A stretch of DNA of 64,000 nt. Source: Catellatospora bangladeshensis (GTDB lineage Bacteria > Actinomycetota > Actinomycetes > Mycobacteriales > Micromonosporaceae). This document shows positions 49,046-57,353 of this stretch, in pieces. Positions within the stretch are counted from its first letter, which is position 1, and each line of letters starts with the position of its first letter. The notes below the pieces were generated by a model that was not told where the DNA came from, searched no databases, and saw only the letters and a program-made list of their open reading frames with translations. The position numbers and the translations under genes are program-made. The stretch lies in contig NZ_BONF01000019.1 in assembly GCF_016862575.1 (NCBI RefSeq), positions 1-64,000 on the forward strand, written 5' to 3'.

Positions 49046-49705
49046 GTGGTGCGCAGGGTGCGGCACATCCTGGACGCCCCGGGCAGGCTCAGCCCGCGGG
49101 CCCGCGCCTACCTGGCCGCCCACGGCGTACGCCACCAGGTGTGGACCGCCGACCAGCACCGCCGCCACTGGCACCGGCAGGGCCGCCCGGACGCCGCGAT
49201 CGAGCCGCTGGCCGAGTTCCAGATGCGCTGGGGCGGCCTGGCCCTGCCGCCCACCGCCGAGTACGACGGCGGCCCGCGGCTGCTCGACGCGGCCGCGCTC
49301 ACCGAGCACGACGGCTTCGCCGCCGGACCGGCGCGCGGGGCGAACGCGTACACGTTCCGGGTCGACGGCCAGGGCCGCTTCGGCATCCACGGCGGGGACG
49401 CCTGGGTGCCGCTGCACGGCTCGGTGGACGGCTGGGTCGAGGCCGCCGCCCTGGGCCACCTCGCCGCCGCCCTGCCCGCCGACGTCGGCCTGGCCACCGG
49501 CCCCCGCGTCGACGAGCTGCCGGAGCGGTACGGCCTGCGGCGCGTACGCGAGGTGGACGGCCTGGCCGACGAGTGGTGGCACGGCGATCGCACGCTGCTC
49601 GCGGTCCATCGCGGCGAGGCCCGCCTGTTCGGCAACCCCGCCTACCAGACCGCCTACCTCTACACCGGCATCGACGACCTGGCCGGCCACCTGCGCGCCG
49701 GGTGA
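49046..49705 (+). CDS. Hypothetical protein, possibly SUKH-like
   Basis: 219 aa from GTG (second codon also GTG). I do not recognise the family with confidence. EFQMRWGGLALPPT (about 54-67), YDGGPRLLDA and VPLHGSVDGWVEAAALGHLA resemble the arrangement in SUKH/SMI1-type proteins, with W-G-G near the start and a late W-x-E helix. SUKH proteins are often immunity proteins for secreted toxins, but no toxin gene is next to it. Cytosolic, no signal peptide. Ribosome site weak. Confidence 0.55.
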   Translation: MVRRVRHILDAPGRLSPRARAYLAAHGVRHQVWTADQHRRHWHRQGRPDAAIEPLAEFQMRWGGLALPPTAEYDGGPRLLDAAALTEHDGFAAGPARGANAYTFRVDGQGRFGIHGGDAWVPLHGSVDGWVEAAALGHLAAALPADVGLATGPRVDELPERYGLRRVREVDGLADEWWHGDRTLLAVHRGEARLFGNPAYQTAYLYTGIDDLAGHLRAG

Positions 49706-49735
49706 GCAGGTGCGCCCGGCTACTACGCTCGGCGC

Positions 49736-50305
49736 GTGACTCCCGCTGAACCGCTGCCCTCGCGGATCCTGATCTACGGGGTGTACGGCTCCGGCAAGAC
49801 CACCCTGGCCGCGCGCCTGTCCCGGCTGCTCGGCATCGCCTGGCGGCCCGTCGACGACCTGACCTGGGAGCCGGGCTGGCGCGAGGTGCCGATGCGGGTC
49901 CAGCGCGAGCGCATCGCCGAGCTGTGCCGCCGGAAGTCCTGGATCCTCGACGGGGCGTACCGCGACTGGCTCGACATCCCGATGGCCTCGGCCGACCTGA
50001 TCGTCGGGCTGGACTTCGGGCGCTGGCTGACGCTGCGGCGGCTGCTGCGCCGGACCGCGCGCCTGGTGTCCACCGGCGAGACGATCTGCAACGGCAACCG
50101 CGAGACGCTGAGCAGCGTGCTGTCCTCCGAGTCGATCATCCTGTGGCATCTCGGCTCGTTCGGCCGCAAGCGCCGCCGGATGCGGCAGTGGGCGGCCGCC
50201 TCGCCTGGCCCCCGGGTGCTGCTGTTCAGCACGCCCGAGGAGCTGGACGCGTGGGTCGCCGGGCTGCCGGTCAGCTCGCCGGAGGCTGGACCACGGCGAA
50301 GGTGA
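49736..50305 (+). CDS. P-loop nucleotide kinase-like protein (topology-modulation/adenylate kinase type)
   Basis: 189 aa from GTG. Walker A GVYGSGKTT (about residues 15-23) followed by LSRLLGIAWRPVDDLTWEPGW, then SWILDGAYRDWLDIPMASADLIVGLDFGRW, which matches the small P-loop proteins annotated as topology modulation protein or FlaR. Substrate unknown. The 3' end overlaps the convergent GNAT gene by 35 bases. Confidence 0.8.
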   Translation: MTPAEPLPSRILIYGVYGSGKTTLAARLSRLLGIAWRPVDDLTWEPGWREVPMRVQRERIAELCRRKSWILDGAYRDWLDIPMASADLIVGLDFGRWLTLRRLLRRTARLVSTGETICNGNRETLSSVLSSESIILWHLGSFGRKRRRMRQWAAASPGPRVLLFSTPEELDAWVAGLPVSSPEAGPRRR

Positions 50306-50966
50306 GGCTGCGCCGCACCGCGAAGCCCATCGCCTCGTAGAGCCGGATCGCGCCGGTGTTGTCGCTGGCCGCGTGCAGGTACGGCGTCTCGCCGCGCTCG
50401 CGCACCCCGGCCGCGACGGCCCGGATCAGCCGGGTCGCCAGGCCCTGGCCGCGGTACTCCGGATCGGTGCAGACCGCGCTCAGCTCGGTGAACCCCGGCG
50501 GGTGCATGCGCTCGCCCGCCATCGCCACGAGCCTGCCGTCGCGGCGTACGCCCAGGTAGGTGCCCATCTCGATGGTGCGGGGCAGGAAGGGTCCGGGCCG
50601 GGTGCGGGAGACCAGGTCCAGCATCTCCGGCACGTCGGCGGGGCCGAGCCGCACCGCCTCGGGCTCACCGACGACCTCGACCCCGGCGTCGACGAGCTGC
50701 ACGACCTCGTCCTGCCAGCCGACCTGCCAGCCGTCCGGCACCGGGTGGTCGCCGATGACCACGGCCCGGCCGTCGGCGCCGATCAGCGCCGCCAGATCAG
50801 CCCAGTCCTGCGCTTGCGCGCCCTGGGGCAGCGCGGCGAACGGCGTCACCTCCGGGTCGTAGCAGGCGGCCCGGCCCCGCCTGCGGACGAAGCCCGCGTG
50901 CGGCCCGGCCAGCGCCGCTCCGGCGGGGTCGTCGAGCACCCCGGTGTCGACCGCGAACGAACCCAC
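50271..50966 (-). CDS. GNAT-family N-acetyltransferase
   Basis: 231 aa from GTG. The C-terminal half is an FR47-like GNAT domain: MAGERMHPPGFTELSAVCTD (about 148-167), acetyl-CoA loop PEYRGQGLATRLIRAVAAGV (about 168-187) with Q/R-x-x-G-x-A, and YLHAASDNTGAIRLYEAMGF. The N-terminal 100 residues have no clear motif. Acetyl acceptor unknown. No operon partner visible. Confidence 0.87.
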   Translation of the reverse strand: MGSFAVDTGVLDDPAGAALAGPHAGFVRRRGRAACYDPEVTPFAALPQGAQAQDWADLAALIGADGRAVVIGDHPVPDGWQVGWQDEVVQLVDAGVEVVGEPEAVRLGPADVPEMLDLVSRTRPGPFLPRTIEMGTYLGVRRDGRLVAMAGERMHPPGFTELSAVCTDPEYRGQGLATRLIRAVAAGVRERGETPYLHAASDNTGAIRLYEAMGFAVRRSLTFAVVQPPAS

Positions 50967-51109
50967 CGCGCGCCCCTCCCCCGTGTCGGCCTTTGCCCTG
51001 CTGAGCAGCAGACGTCATCGTAGCCAGCGGGCCGTCCGGGCATGGTGGCAGCCGGACGCCGGCCGAAGCGATACGTCCCGGCGCCCGCCGTGACGGTCGG
51101 GGAGCCGGG

Positions 51110-51679
51110 TCAGGACCAGTTGGTGAGCCAGCGGTCGATGCGGCGCAGCTGGCGCGGCGTCAGGCCGGCTTCCACCGGCGGGGCGACCACCAGTGCGCTG
51201 GCGCCCCACGGGCGGGTGTCCGCCGCCCGCAGCTGGCGGCGTGCGTCGTCGTCGGTCCACAGCAGCGGCCGTCCCTGCGCGAGCACCCGCTGTGCGGCGG
51301 GCAGCTTCCACCAGGTCTGCCGGGTCCGGGCCAGCGGGGTGGCCAGCTCGGTCTCCTGGGTGCCGAACTCGGGGCTTTCCCGCACCGGCCACACCGGCAG
51401 GCCGAGCGCGGTGCCCACGTTGACCGAGTTGTGCTGCCACGTGCTGTGCCACCAGATCTCGGCCCGGCCCTGCTCGTGGACCCGGCGCAGGAAGTCCAGG
51501 ACCGGGGTCGCGGCCAGGATGGGCCACTCGAGGTCGTGGTTGCTGGGTGCGGTGGTCCGGATCCACTCCTGCTCGGGCCACACCCGCCGGTCCGGCTCGT
51601 CGGTCACCGCGTTGATGACACCGTCGATGTCCAGCAGCCAGATCGGCACCCCCGACACGGCCGGCCGTCGTCGCAGCAC
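51110..51679 (-). CDS. HAD-like hydrolase domain protein
   Basis: 189 aa. The GTG start has AAGGAGG seven bases upstream; an ATG twenty bases further up is less likely. The HAD motif I LLDIDGVIN (about residues 13-21) lies early; WHSTWQHNSVN (about 73-83) corresponds to motif II, and LLWTDDDA (about 140) to motif IV. Similar small actinobacterial proteins are annotated as HAD domain proteins related to RNA-repair polynucleotide phosphatases. The substrate is unknown. Confidence 0.78.
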   Translation of the reverse strand: MLRRRPAVSGVPIWLLDIDGVINAVTDEPDRRVWPEQEWIRTTAPSNHDLEWPILAATPVLDFLRRVHEQGRAEIWWHSTWQHNSVNVGTALGLPVWPVRESPEFGTQETELATPLARTRQTWWKLPAAQRVLAQGRPLLWTDDDARRQLRAADTRPWGASALVVAPPVEAGLTPRQLRRIDRWLTNWS

Positions 51680-52051
51680 CTCACACCCTCCTTCCATGGA
51701 CGACGAGCAGTGCCGCCGCGTCCGGCGGACCTGGCAGGCATACCCGGACGCCGCACCGCGCGACCAGGAAAAGATAAATCGATTGCGCCACGAACCGGTA
51801 CGCCGATAGCTTCTCCCGCACACCTCCCGGTGCGCTGGTGACGGCTACTTCCTCGAACAAAGACGCCGTCGCCCACCTTGTCTCGGGAGGTGCCGTCACG
51901 CCGCAATCCCGTCCGTGGGCGAGCCGTCCACCGGGCCAGGGGCCGGGGTCCGTAGACCGCCGGTCCGCGCCGCTCAGGCGACAGAGCAGCACAGTGTCGC
52001 CGTCGATCGTGATTTCGGGTGTGTGGTGCGCCGTGACCGTTCCGGCGCCGG
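51680..52051. other. Intergenic leader of the Ro60 gene
   Basis: 372 bases between divergent genes. No supported gene. It contains a strong two-helix stem-loop (51821-51892) and a smaller hairpin with GGCGACA and TGTCGCC arms (51977-52001), so much of the space may be transcribed as structured RNA. Confidence 0.55.
51821..51892 (+). ncRNA. Candidate structured RNA upstream of the Ro60 gene
   Basis: CACCTCCCG (51821-51829) pairs with CGGGAGGTG (51884-51892), 9 of 9. Inside, GGTGACGGC (51837-51845) pairs with GCCGTCGCC (51865-51873), 9 pairs including one G-U. The helices are separated by a 7/10-base internal loop, with a 19-base apical loop. A base-closed two-helix rod next to a Ro60 gene is what a Y RNA would look like, but it might also be a 5' leader structure. 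Strand is uncertain since the fold is symmetrical. Confidence 0.25.
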
Positions 52052-53659
52052 ATGGGGGACGTCCTTTTGGCCCGGTTCAACTTCAAGGTGCGCGAGAACC
52101 GTCACGAGCTCGAAGAGGTCACCGTGGTGCCGCTGCGGACGGCGGCGGGCGGCGCACGGCGGATCGTCCCGCAGTGGGTGACCGAGGAGGGCGCGCCGGG
52201 CTTCGTCCGCACGCCCCGCCTGGAGCTGTACCTGCTCGCGGTGTCGTACATGGTGGGCGAGGACGCCTTCTACGAGCGGGCGGGCGGCCGTCACGAGCGC
52301 TTCCGCGAGCTGGTGCGCACCGTCGCGGTCACCGACGCCGAATGGTTCGCCCGGTTCGTGCCGTGGCTGCGGCTCGGCGCGATGCTGCGCTCGGCGTCGG
52401 TCGTGGCGGCGCTGGAGGGCGCGTACGCGCAGGTGCAGGCGGGCATCCCGGGTTCGCGTGCGCTGGTGGACGCCGCGCTGCAGCGGGCCGACGAGCCCGG
52501 CGAGGCGCTGGCGTACTGGCTGTCCCGGCACGGCCGGACCATCCCGAAGCCGGTGAAGCGGGGCGTCGCCGACGCCGTGCGCCGCCTCTACACGGAGAAG
52601 AACCTGCTCAAGTACGACAGCGCGGGGGCCGCGGTGCGTTTCGGGGACGTGGTCCGGCTGACCCACCCGGTCGCGGTCGCGCCGTGGCAGGGTGACCTGT
52701 TCCGCCACGCCGTCGACCGGTGCCTGGGCCGTGACCGCGGTGTGCCCGACACGCTGCCGGTGGTCCGGGCGCGGGCCGAGCTGATGGCCACGCCGGTCGA
52801 GCAGCGGCGTGCGGTCACCGACCCGGCGGTGCTGGCCCGTGCCGGCATGACCTGGGAGGCGCTGGCGGGCTGGCGGCAGTCCACGATGGACGCGGCGGCC
52901 TGGACGTCGATGATCCCGAACATGGGCTACTTCGCGCTGCTGCGCAACCTGCGCAACTTCGACGAGGCCGGGGTCGGCGACGACACGGCCGCGGTGGTCG
53001 CCGCGCGTCTGTCGGACCCGGCCGAGGTGGCCCGCGCCCGGGTGCTGCCGATGCGCTTCCTGTCGGCGTACCGGGCGGCGCCGAGCCCGCGCTGGGCGGA
53101 GCCGCTCGCGTCCGCGTTGCAGCATGCTCTGGTCAACGTGCCCGCGCTGGACGGGCGGGTGCTGATCCTCATCGACACCTCGGGCTCCATGTCGATGCCG
53201 TTCAGCAAGGACGGCTCGCTGCTGTTCTGGGACGCCGCGGCGGTGTTCGGCCTGGCCGTGGCCGCGCGGGCGGCCGAGCCGACGGTGGTGTCGTTCTCCA
53301 CGGGCAGCCGGGCCTTCCCGGAGGTGGCGGGCGAGTCGCTACTGTCCGGGCTGGACCGGTTCAAGGACGGCTACTTCCTCGGGCAGGGCACCGAGACCCG
53401 GGCGGCGGTCCAGCGGCACTACGACGGGCACGACCGGGTGGTCATCCTGACCGACGAGCAGGCGTCCTGGCACGGCGACCGCAACGTGGCGGCCTCGGTG
53501 CCGGGCCGGGTGCCCGTGTACACGTGGAACCTGGCCGGTTACCGCCTCGGCCACGCGCCGTCGGGCGCGCACCGGCACACGTTCGGCGGGCTGAGCGACG
53601 CCGCCTTCCGGATGATCCCGCTGGTCGAGGCGGGTGACAGCGACTGCTGGCCGTTCTAG
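52052..53659 (+). CDS. TROVE-domain protein (Ro60 / Rsr homologue)
   Basis: 535 aa. The TROVE HEAT-repeat ring covers about 20-350 (EDAFYERAGGRHERFRELVR, MLRSASVVAALEGAYA, YWLSRHGRTIPKPVKRGVAD, WTSMIPNMGYFALLRNLRNF). The C-terminal von Willebrand A domain has a MIDAS motif DTSGSMSMPF (about residue 374) and VVILTDEQAS. Bacterial Ro60 binds misfolded RNA and Y RNAs and works with exonucleases in rRNA maturation and stress. The ATG at 52052 lacks a ribosome site; a TTG at 52067 has GGGGGA eight bases upstream and gives the common start MARFN, so the true start may be there. Confidence 0.9.
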   Translation: MGDVLLARFNFKVRENRHELEEVTVVPLRTAAGGARRIVPQWVTEEGAPGFVRTPRLELYLLAVSYMVGEDAFYERAGGRHERFRELVRTVAVTDAEWFARFVPWLRLGAMLRSASVVAALEGAYAQVQAGIPGSRALVDAALQRADEPGEALAYWLSRHGRTIPKPVKRGVADAVRRLYTEKNLLKYDSAGAAVRFGDVVRLTHPVAVAPWQGDLFRHAVDRCLGRDRGVPDTLPVVRARAELMATPVEQRRAVTDPAVLARAGMTWEALAGWRQSTMDAAAWTSMIPNMGYFALLRNLRNFDEAGVGDDTAAVVAARLSDPAEVARARVLPMRFLSAYRAAPSPRWAEPLASALQHALVNVPALDGRVLILIDTSGSMSMPFSKDGSLLFWDAAAVFGLAVAARAAEPTVVSFSTGSRAFPEVAGESLLSGLDRFKDGYFLGQGTETRAAVQRHYDGHDRVVILTDEQASWHGDRNVAASVPGRVPVYTWNLAGYRLGHAPSGAHRHTFGGLSDAAFRMIPLVEAGDSDCWPF

Positions 53660-53774
53660 GCGGCCGCTGCGGCACGGCGTGCACCGCGCGGCCGGTCGTT
53701 GCCGACCGGTGGGTCACCGGCTAGTGTCCGCGGCGCACGGCGGCCGCACCGGCCGGCGAAGGAGGCGCAGCAGC

Positions 53775-55244
53775 ATGGCATCGTCCGGGGTGGTTTTCCC
53801 CGTCAGCAGCGGCACCGGCCGCAGCACGTCCGCGCTGGGGCGGGCGGTGGTCGCCGACGCCCTGCGCGAGATCGACCCGATCGGCGCGCGGGCGGCCGAG
53901 CACGAGACCAACTGGCGCGCCGACTACCTGGTGCACTTCCGGCGGCTGGTGGAGGCGGGCCTGGCCGACGGCGGGGCCGCGCGGCGCAGCGCGGCCGCGG
54001 GCCTGGCGTCCCTGCACGACCGGATGCGGGTGGTGTACGCCGACGGCGAGGTGGGCCTGCGCGACGCCTTCGCCCGCGCGCCGGAGCCCGGCGAGCGGCT
54101 GGACACGGTGACGGTGACCGGCGACGGCGAGGTGGAGCGCGAGCTGTCCGTGCCGTACCGCGGCGAGCGGCTGCGCGGCGACGCGCTGGCCCGCCGGCTC
54201 GACGCCTGGGTGACGGCCGGGGTGATCGAGCCGGGCTGCGCCGAGGCGGTGCGCGCGGTGCTGGCGAACCCGGACTGGCTGGACCTGTCCGATGTGCGCG
54301 TGGTGGCGCTGGGCGCGGGCGCGGAGATGGGCCCGACCCATTCGCTGCTGCGCTGGGGCGGCGACGTGGTCGCGGTGGACCTGCCCCGGCCGGGGCTGTG
54401 GCGCAACCTGCTGCAGACCGCGTCGCGCTACGGCGGGCGGCTGCACGTGCCGGTCGCGGCGGCGAAGCAGAACCGTGCCGACCTGGCCGAGGTGGCGGGA
54501 GCGGATCTCCTGCACGACCTGCCCGTCGTGGCCGAGTGGCTGCTCGGGGTCGAGGGCAGGCTCGCCGTCGGCAACTACGTCTACGCCGACGGCGCGACCA
54601 ATCTCCGGGTGTGCACCGCGGTGGACGCGCTGACCGAGCACCTGCGCGCGAGCCGGCCGGACACGGCGCTGGCGTTCCTGGCCACGCCGACGGACGTGTT
54701 CGCCGTGCCGGCCGAGGCGGTGGCGCACGCGGACGCGAAGTACCGGGAGGCGGGCGGCGTGCTGCGGACGCTGCGCGGCCCGCTGCGGATGGTGTCGGCG
54801 GGGCGGCTGCTGCGGCGCAACTACCCGCCGGACGCCGATCCGGGCGTGTGCGACAGCCTCGTGGCGCAGCAGGGGCCGAACTACGCGCTGGCCAAGCGCC
54901 TGCAGCGGTGGCGGGCCGCGACGGCGCGGGAGCAGGGCGCGACGGTGAGCTTCACGGTGGCGCCGCCGACGCGTACCCGATCGGTGGTGAAGAACCGGGT
55001 GCTGGCCGCGGCCTACGCGGGAGCCCCGGCGTTCGGGGTGGAGGTGTTCGACCCGGCTGCCAGCAACACGCTGATGGCCGCGCTGCTCGTGCACGACCTG
55101 CGCAATCCCCCGCCGGTGCGCGAGCACGTGTGGCAGGAGGAGGCGGCGGGCGCCGCGCACGGCGGGCTGTGGACGATGCCGTACGCCCCGCGCAGCGCCC
55201 TGGGCCTGGCCGCCCTGCTCGGCTTCGGCGGCGCGCGCAACTGA
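53775..55244 (+). CDS. Unknown protein with Rossmann-like glycine motif, downstream of Ro60
   Basis: 489 aa, ATG with AAGGAGG upstream. The middle contains VRVVALGAGAEMGPTHSLLR and GGDVVAVDLPRPGLWRNLL (about residues 177-215), which look like a dinucleotide- or SAM-binding Rossmann fold with an acidic residue at the end of strand 2 (VAVD). ADLLHDLPVVAEWLLGVEG follows, with NYVYADGATNLRVCTAVDAL. The N-terminal 100 residues are helical. I do not recognise a named family. It follows the Ro60 gene after 115 bases on the same strand, so a link with RNA handling is possible but unproven. Confidence 0.65.
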   Translation: MASSGVVFPVSSGTGRSTSALGRAVVADALREIDPIGARAAEHETNWRADYLVHFRRLVEAGLADGGAARRSAAAGLASLHDRMRVVYADGEVGLRDAFARAPEPGERLDTVTVTGDGEVERELSVPYRGERLRGDALARRLDAWVTAGVIEPGCAEAVRAVLANPDWLDLSDVRVVALGAGAEMGPTHSLLRWGGDVVAVDLPRPGLWRNLLQTASRYGGRLHVPVAAAKQNRADLAEVAGADLLHDLPVVAEWLLGVEGRLAVGNYVYADGATNLRVCTAVDALTEHLRASRPDTALAFLATPTDVFAVPAEAVAHADAKYREAGGVLRTLRGPLRMVSAGRLLRRNYPPDADPGVCDSLVAQQGPNYALAKRLQRWRAATAREQGATVSFTVAPPTRTRSVVKNRVLAAAYAGAPAFGVEVFDPAASNTLMAALLVHDLRNPPPVREHVWQEEAAGAAHGGLWTMPYAPRSALGLAALLGFGGARN

Positions 55245-55266
55245 CCGCGCCGCCACCTGATACGGC

Positions 55267-55304
55267 GCGGCCCCGCCGGCGGCGGGTGCCGTCGGCGGGG
55301 CCGC
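55267..55304. terminator. Bidirectional hairpin terminator
   Basis: GCGGCCCCGCCG pairs with CGGCGGGGCCGC around a 14-base loop, between converging genes. Confidence 0.8.
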
Positions 55305-55314
55305 CGCGCCGGGC

Positions 55315-55791
55315 TCAGGCCAGCGTCTTCAGGTACGCGTCCAGGGCCTGGTAGGACTCGTTGGCGCCGCCCTCCATGCCGGAGGCGACCATGCCGTCGC
55401 GGTCCTCCCTGTTGGCGAAGGTGGACGTGCCGGTCAGCACGGTCTTGCCGTCCTTGTACTCGAAGACGAGCCGCTCGACCGAGATGTGGCCGGGCATGCC
55501 CTCGAACTCGAAGGTCTGCACGATCAGCTCCAGCGGGACGATCTCGCGGATCTCGCCGCGGAAGGCCCACTCCTCGCCGTTGTCGCCGTGCTCGACGATG
55601 CGCCACTTGCCGCCGGGCCGGAAGTCGTGCTCGGTGATGTCGGCCTCGTGCCCGCGCGCCCACCACTTCTTCAGGTGCTCGGGCTTGGTGTGCACCTCCC
55701 AGACCAGCTCCAGCGGCGCGTCGAAGCTGCGCGTCATCACGATCTCCAGGTCGCCCTGCAGCTTGACGTCCAGGGTCTTGGCCTCGCCCAT
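55315..55791 (-). CDS. SRPBCC / AHSA1-like protein
   Basis: 158 aa START-like fold: LEIVMTRSFDAPLELVWEVHTKPEHLKKWW (residues about 15-44, in pieces), FRPGGKWRIVEHG, and the C-terminal helix GANESYQALDAYLKTL. Such small proteins bind hydrophobic ligands and are commonly paired with an ArsR regulator, as here: the ArsR gene ends one base before the ATG. Ligand unknown. Confidence 0.9.
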   Translation of the reverse strand: MGEAKTLDVKLQGDLEIVMTRSFDAPLELVWEVHTKPEHLKKWWARGHEADITEHDFRPGGKWRIVEHGDNGEEWAFRGEIREIVPLELIVQTFEFEGMPGHISVERLVFEYKDGKTVLTGTSTFANREDRDGMVASGMEGGANESYQALDAYLKTLA

Positions 55792-55792
55792 C

Positions 55793-56134
55793 TCACTTCT
55801 CCTCGGTGTCGGGACCCTGTTCCTGCAGGGTCCGCAGGTACTCGTCCAGCCTGTCGTAGCGCTCATCCCAGAAGCGCCGGTATTGGTCAGCCCAGTCCGC
55901 GATGTCGCGCAGCGGGGCCGCCTCCAGCCGGCAGGGGCGCCACTGCGCGTCCCGGCCGCGGGTGATCAGGCCCGCCTGCTCCAGCACCTTGAGGTGCTTG
56001 GAGACCGCCTGGAGGCTGATCGGGAACGGCTCGGCGAGCTGGTTCACGGTGGCCTCGCCGTCGGCCAGCCGGGCGAGGATCGCCCTGCGGGTCGGGTCGG
56101 CCAGCGCCGCGAAGACCAGGCTCAGTCGGTCCAT
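55793..56134 (-). CDS. ArsR-family regulator of the SRPBCC gene
   Basis: 113 aa. Winged helix with ALADPTRRAILARLADGEATV (about 10-30) and recognition helix ISLQAVSKHLKVLEQAGLI (about 39-57). No metal-binding Cys. ATG at 56134 preceded by GAGAGGCGG. First gene of a two-gene operon with the SRPBCC gene, with an operator-like repeat just upstream. Confidence 0.9.
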   Translation of the reverse strand: MDRLSLVFAALADPTRRAILARLADGEATVNQLAEPFPISLQAVSKHLKVLEQAGLITRGRDAQWRPCRLEAAPLRDIADWADQYRRFWDERYDRLDEYLRTLQEQGPDTEEK

Positions 56135-56147
56135 GACCGCCTCTCTA

Positions 56148-56175
56148 TTCAACCGTTCGGTTAATCAACCGACAA
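56148..56175. promoter_or_regulatory. Operator candidate for the ArsR/SRPBCC operon
   Basis: AACCG-TT-CGGTT (56151-56162), flanked by ATTC and AATC, about 17 bases before the ArsR start. A further half-site AATCAACCGAC follows at 56164. Fits an ArsR dimer site that represses its own operon. Confidence 0.5.
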
Positions 56176-56251
56176 GTTGAGTATGCACGTCGCGGGGTAC
56201 GCATGCAACCCATACCCCCGATGTCGGGAACCACCCGTAGATTGACCGCCC

Positions 56252-57292
56252 ATGACCGACGACGAGACCTACCCCGGTTGGGACGCCATCGACGCCGCGC
56301 TCGCCCCGCTCTACCCCGGCGTCGAGCCGCTGCACTACGGCACGATGATCAAGTGGCGGATAGGCGGGCCGGATCCGCTGGACGGCGTCAGCGTCTACCG
56401 CCGCGACGACCACTGGCACCTGGTCAGCTTCGGCATGTCCGAGCTTTACACCAAGGAGTGGGAGGATCCCGACCAGTCGGGCTGGGGCTTCGAGTTCACC
56501 TTCCGGGTGGCCCGCGCGCCCGGTGACGAGGACCCGCCGCTCTGGGCCGTCAGCCTGCTGCAGAACCTCGGGCGGTACGTGTTCAACTCGGGCAACGTCT
56601 TCGGCCCCGGGCACCACCTGAACCTGAACGGCCCGATCTCGCTCGCCCGGCCGGACACGGCGATCCAGGCGGCGGCCTTCGCCGAGGACCCCGAACTCGG
56701 CGCCATCGACACCCCGCACGGGCGGGTCGTGTTCCTGCAGGTCGTGGGCCTGACGCTGGAGGAGTACGCCGTCATCGAGCGCTGGGACACCGCCCGGCTG
56801 CTCGACGTGCTGCTGCCCCGGCTGCCGCTGCTCGTCACCGACCTCGACCGGGGCGACCTCACCGGCGAACCGGGCATCGCGGCCGCGATCGAGGAGGGGG
56901 TGCGCCGCGACGGCTCGTCGACCGGCGCGCTGTTCGTGTCGGACGTCGGCTGGCAGTCCGAAGGCGGGGTCACCACCGTCCGGTTCGGCGCCAACGCGGC
57001 GACGCGGCTCGCCGGGGTGCTGGGCGCGCGGCTGGCCTACGACCGGGGGCTGGTCGTCGACGGGCCCGACGGGGCCGTGCTGTTCCGGACCGGGGACGCG
57101 TACGGCGTCGCGGAGGTGGGCGACGGCGCGATCGAGGTGGTGCTGCCCGCCGGCGCGGCCGTGGCGCTGGCCGAGACGCTGCGCCCGGTCGCGGGCACGT
57201 ACACCGTGCCCGGGGCGCCGGGGCTGGTGGTGCGGATCGTGCGCTCGCAGATCCGCGACGCGGACGGCAACGTGGTCGCCGAGATCGGCTGA
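56252..57292 (+). CDS. Suppressor-of-fused (SUFU) domain protein
   Basis: 346 aa. SUFU domain at about 5-175: DAIDAALAPLYPGVEPLHYG, LDGVSVYRRDDHWHLVSFGMSELY, ESGWGFEFTFR-like SGWGFEFTFRVAR, and the late VVFLQVVGLTLEEYAVIERWD. The C-terminal 150 residues are a second alpha/beta region with no clear motif. Bacterial SUFU proteins are widespread in actinomycetes, often proposed as immunity proteins in toxin systems; no toxin gene is next to it here. Cytosolic. Confidence 0.88.
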   Translation: MTDDETYPGWDAIDAALAPLYPGVEPLHYGTMIKWRIGGPDPLDGVSVYRRDDHWHLVSFGMSELYTKEWEDPDQSGWGFEFTFRVARAPGDEDPPLWAVSLLQNLGRYVFNSGNVFGPGHHLNLNGPISLARPDTAIQAAAFAEDPELGAIDTPHGRVVFLQVVGLTLEEYAVIERWDTARLLDVLLPRLPLLVTDLDRGDLTGEPGIAAAIEEGVRRDGSSTGALFVSDVGWQSEGGVTTVRFGANAATRLAGVLGARLAYDRGLVVDGPDGAVLFRTGDAYGVAEVGDGAIEVVLPAGAAVALAETLRPVAGTYTVPGAPGLVVRIVRSQIRDADGNVVAEIG

Positions 57293-57303
57293 GGTCCGCC
57301 GAC

Positions 57304-57340
57304 GGCACCGGCCCGCCTGGATGACGGACGGGCCGGTGCC
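57304..57340. terminator. Bidirectional hairpin terminator
   Basis: GGCACCGGCCCG pairs with CGGGCCGGTGCC around a 13-base loop, between the SUFU and lipoprotein gene ends. Confidence 0.85.
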
Positions 57341-57353
57341 GGAGCGCGACGGA

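Noticed and set aside
51681-51992. A 103-codon minus-strand frame upstream of the Ro60 gene
   Set aside because: No ribosome site or known motif; it overlaps the start of the HAD gene's leader and the structured region.
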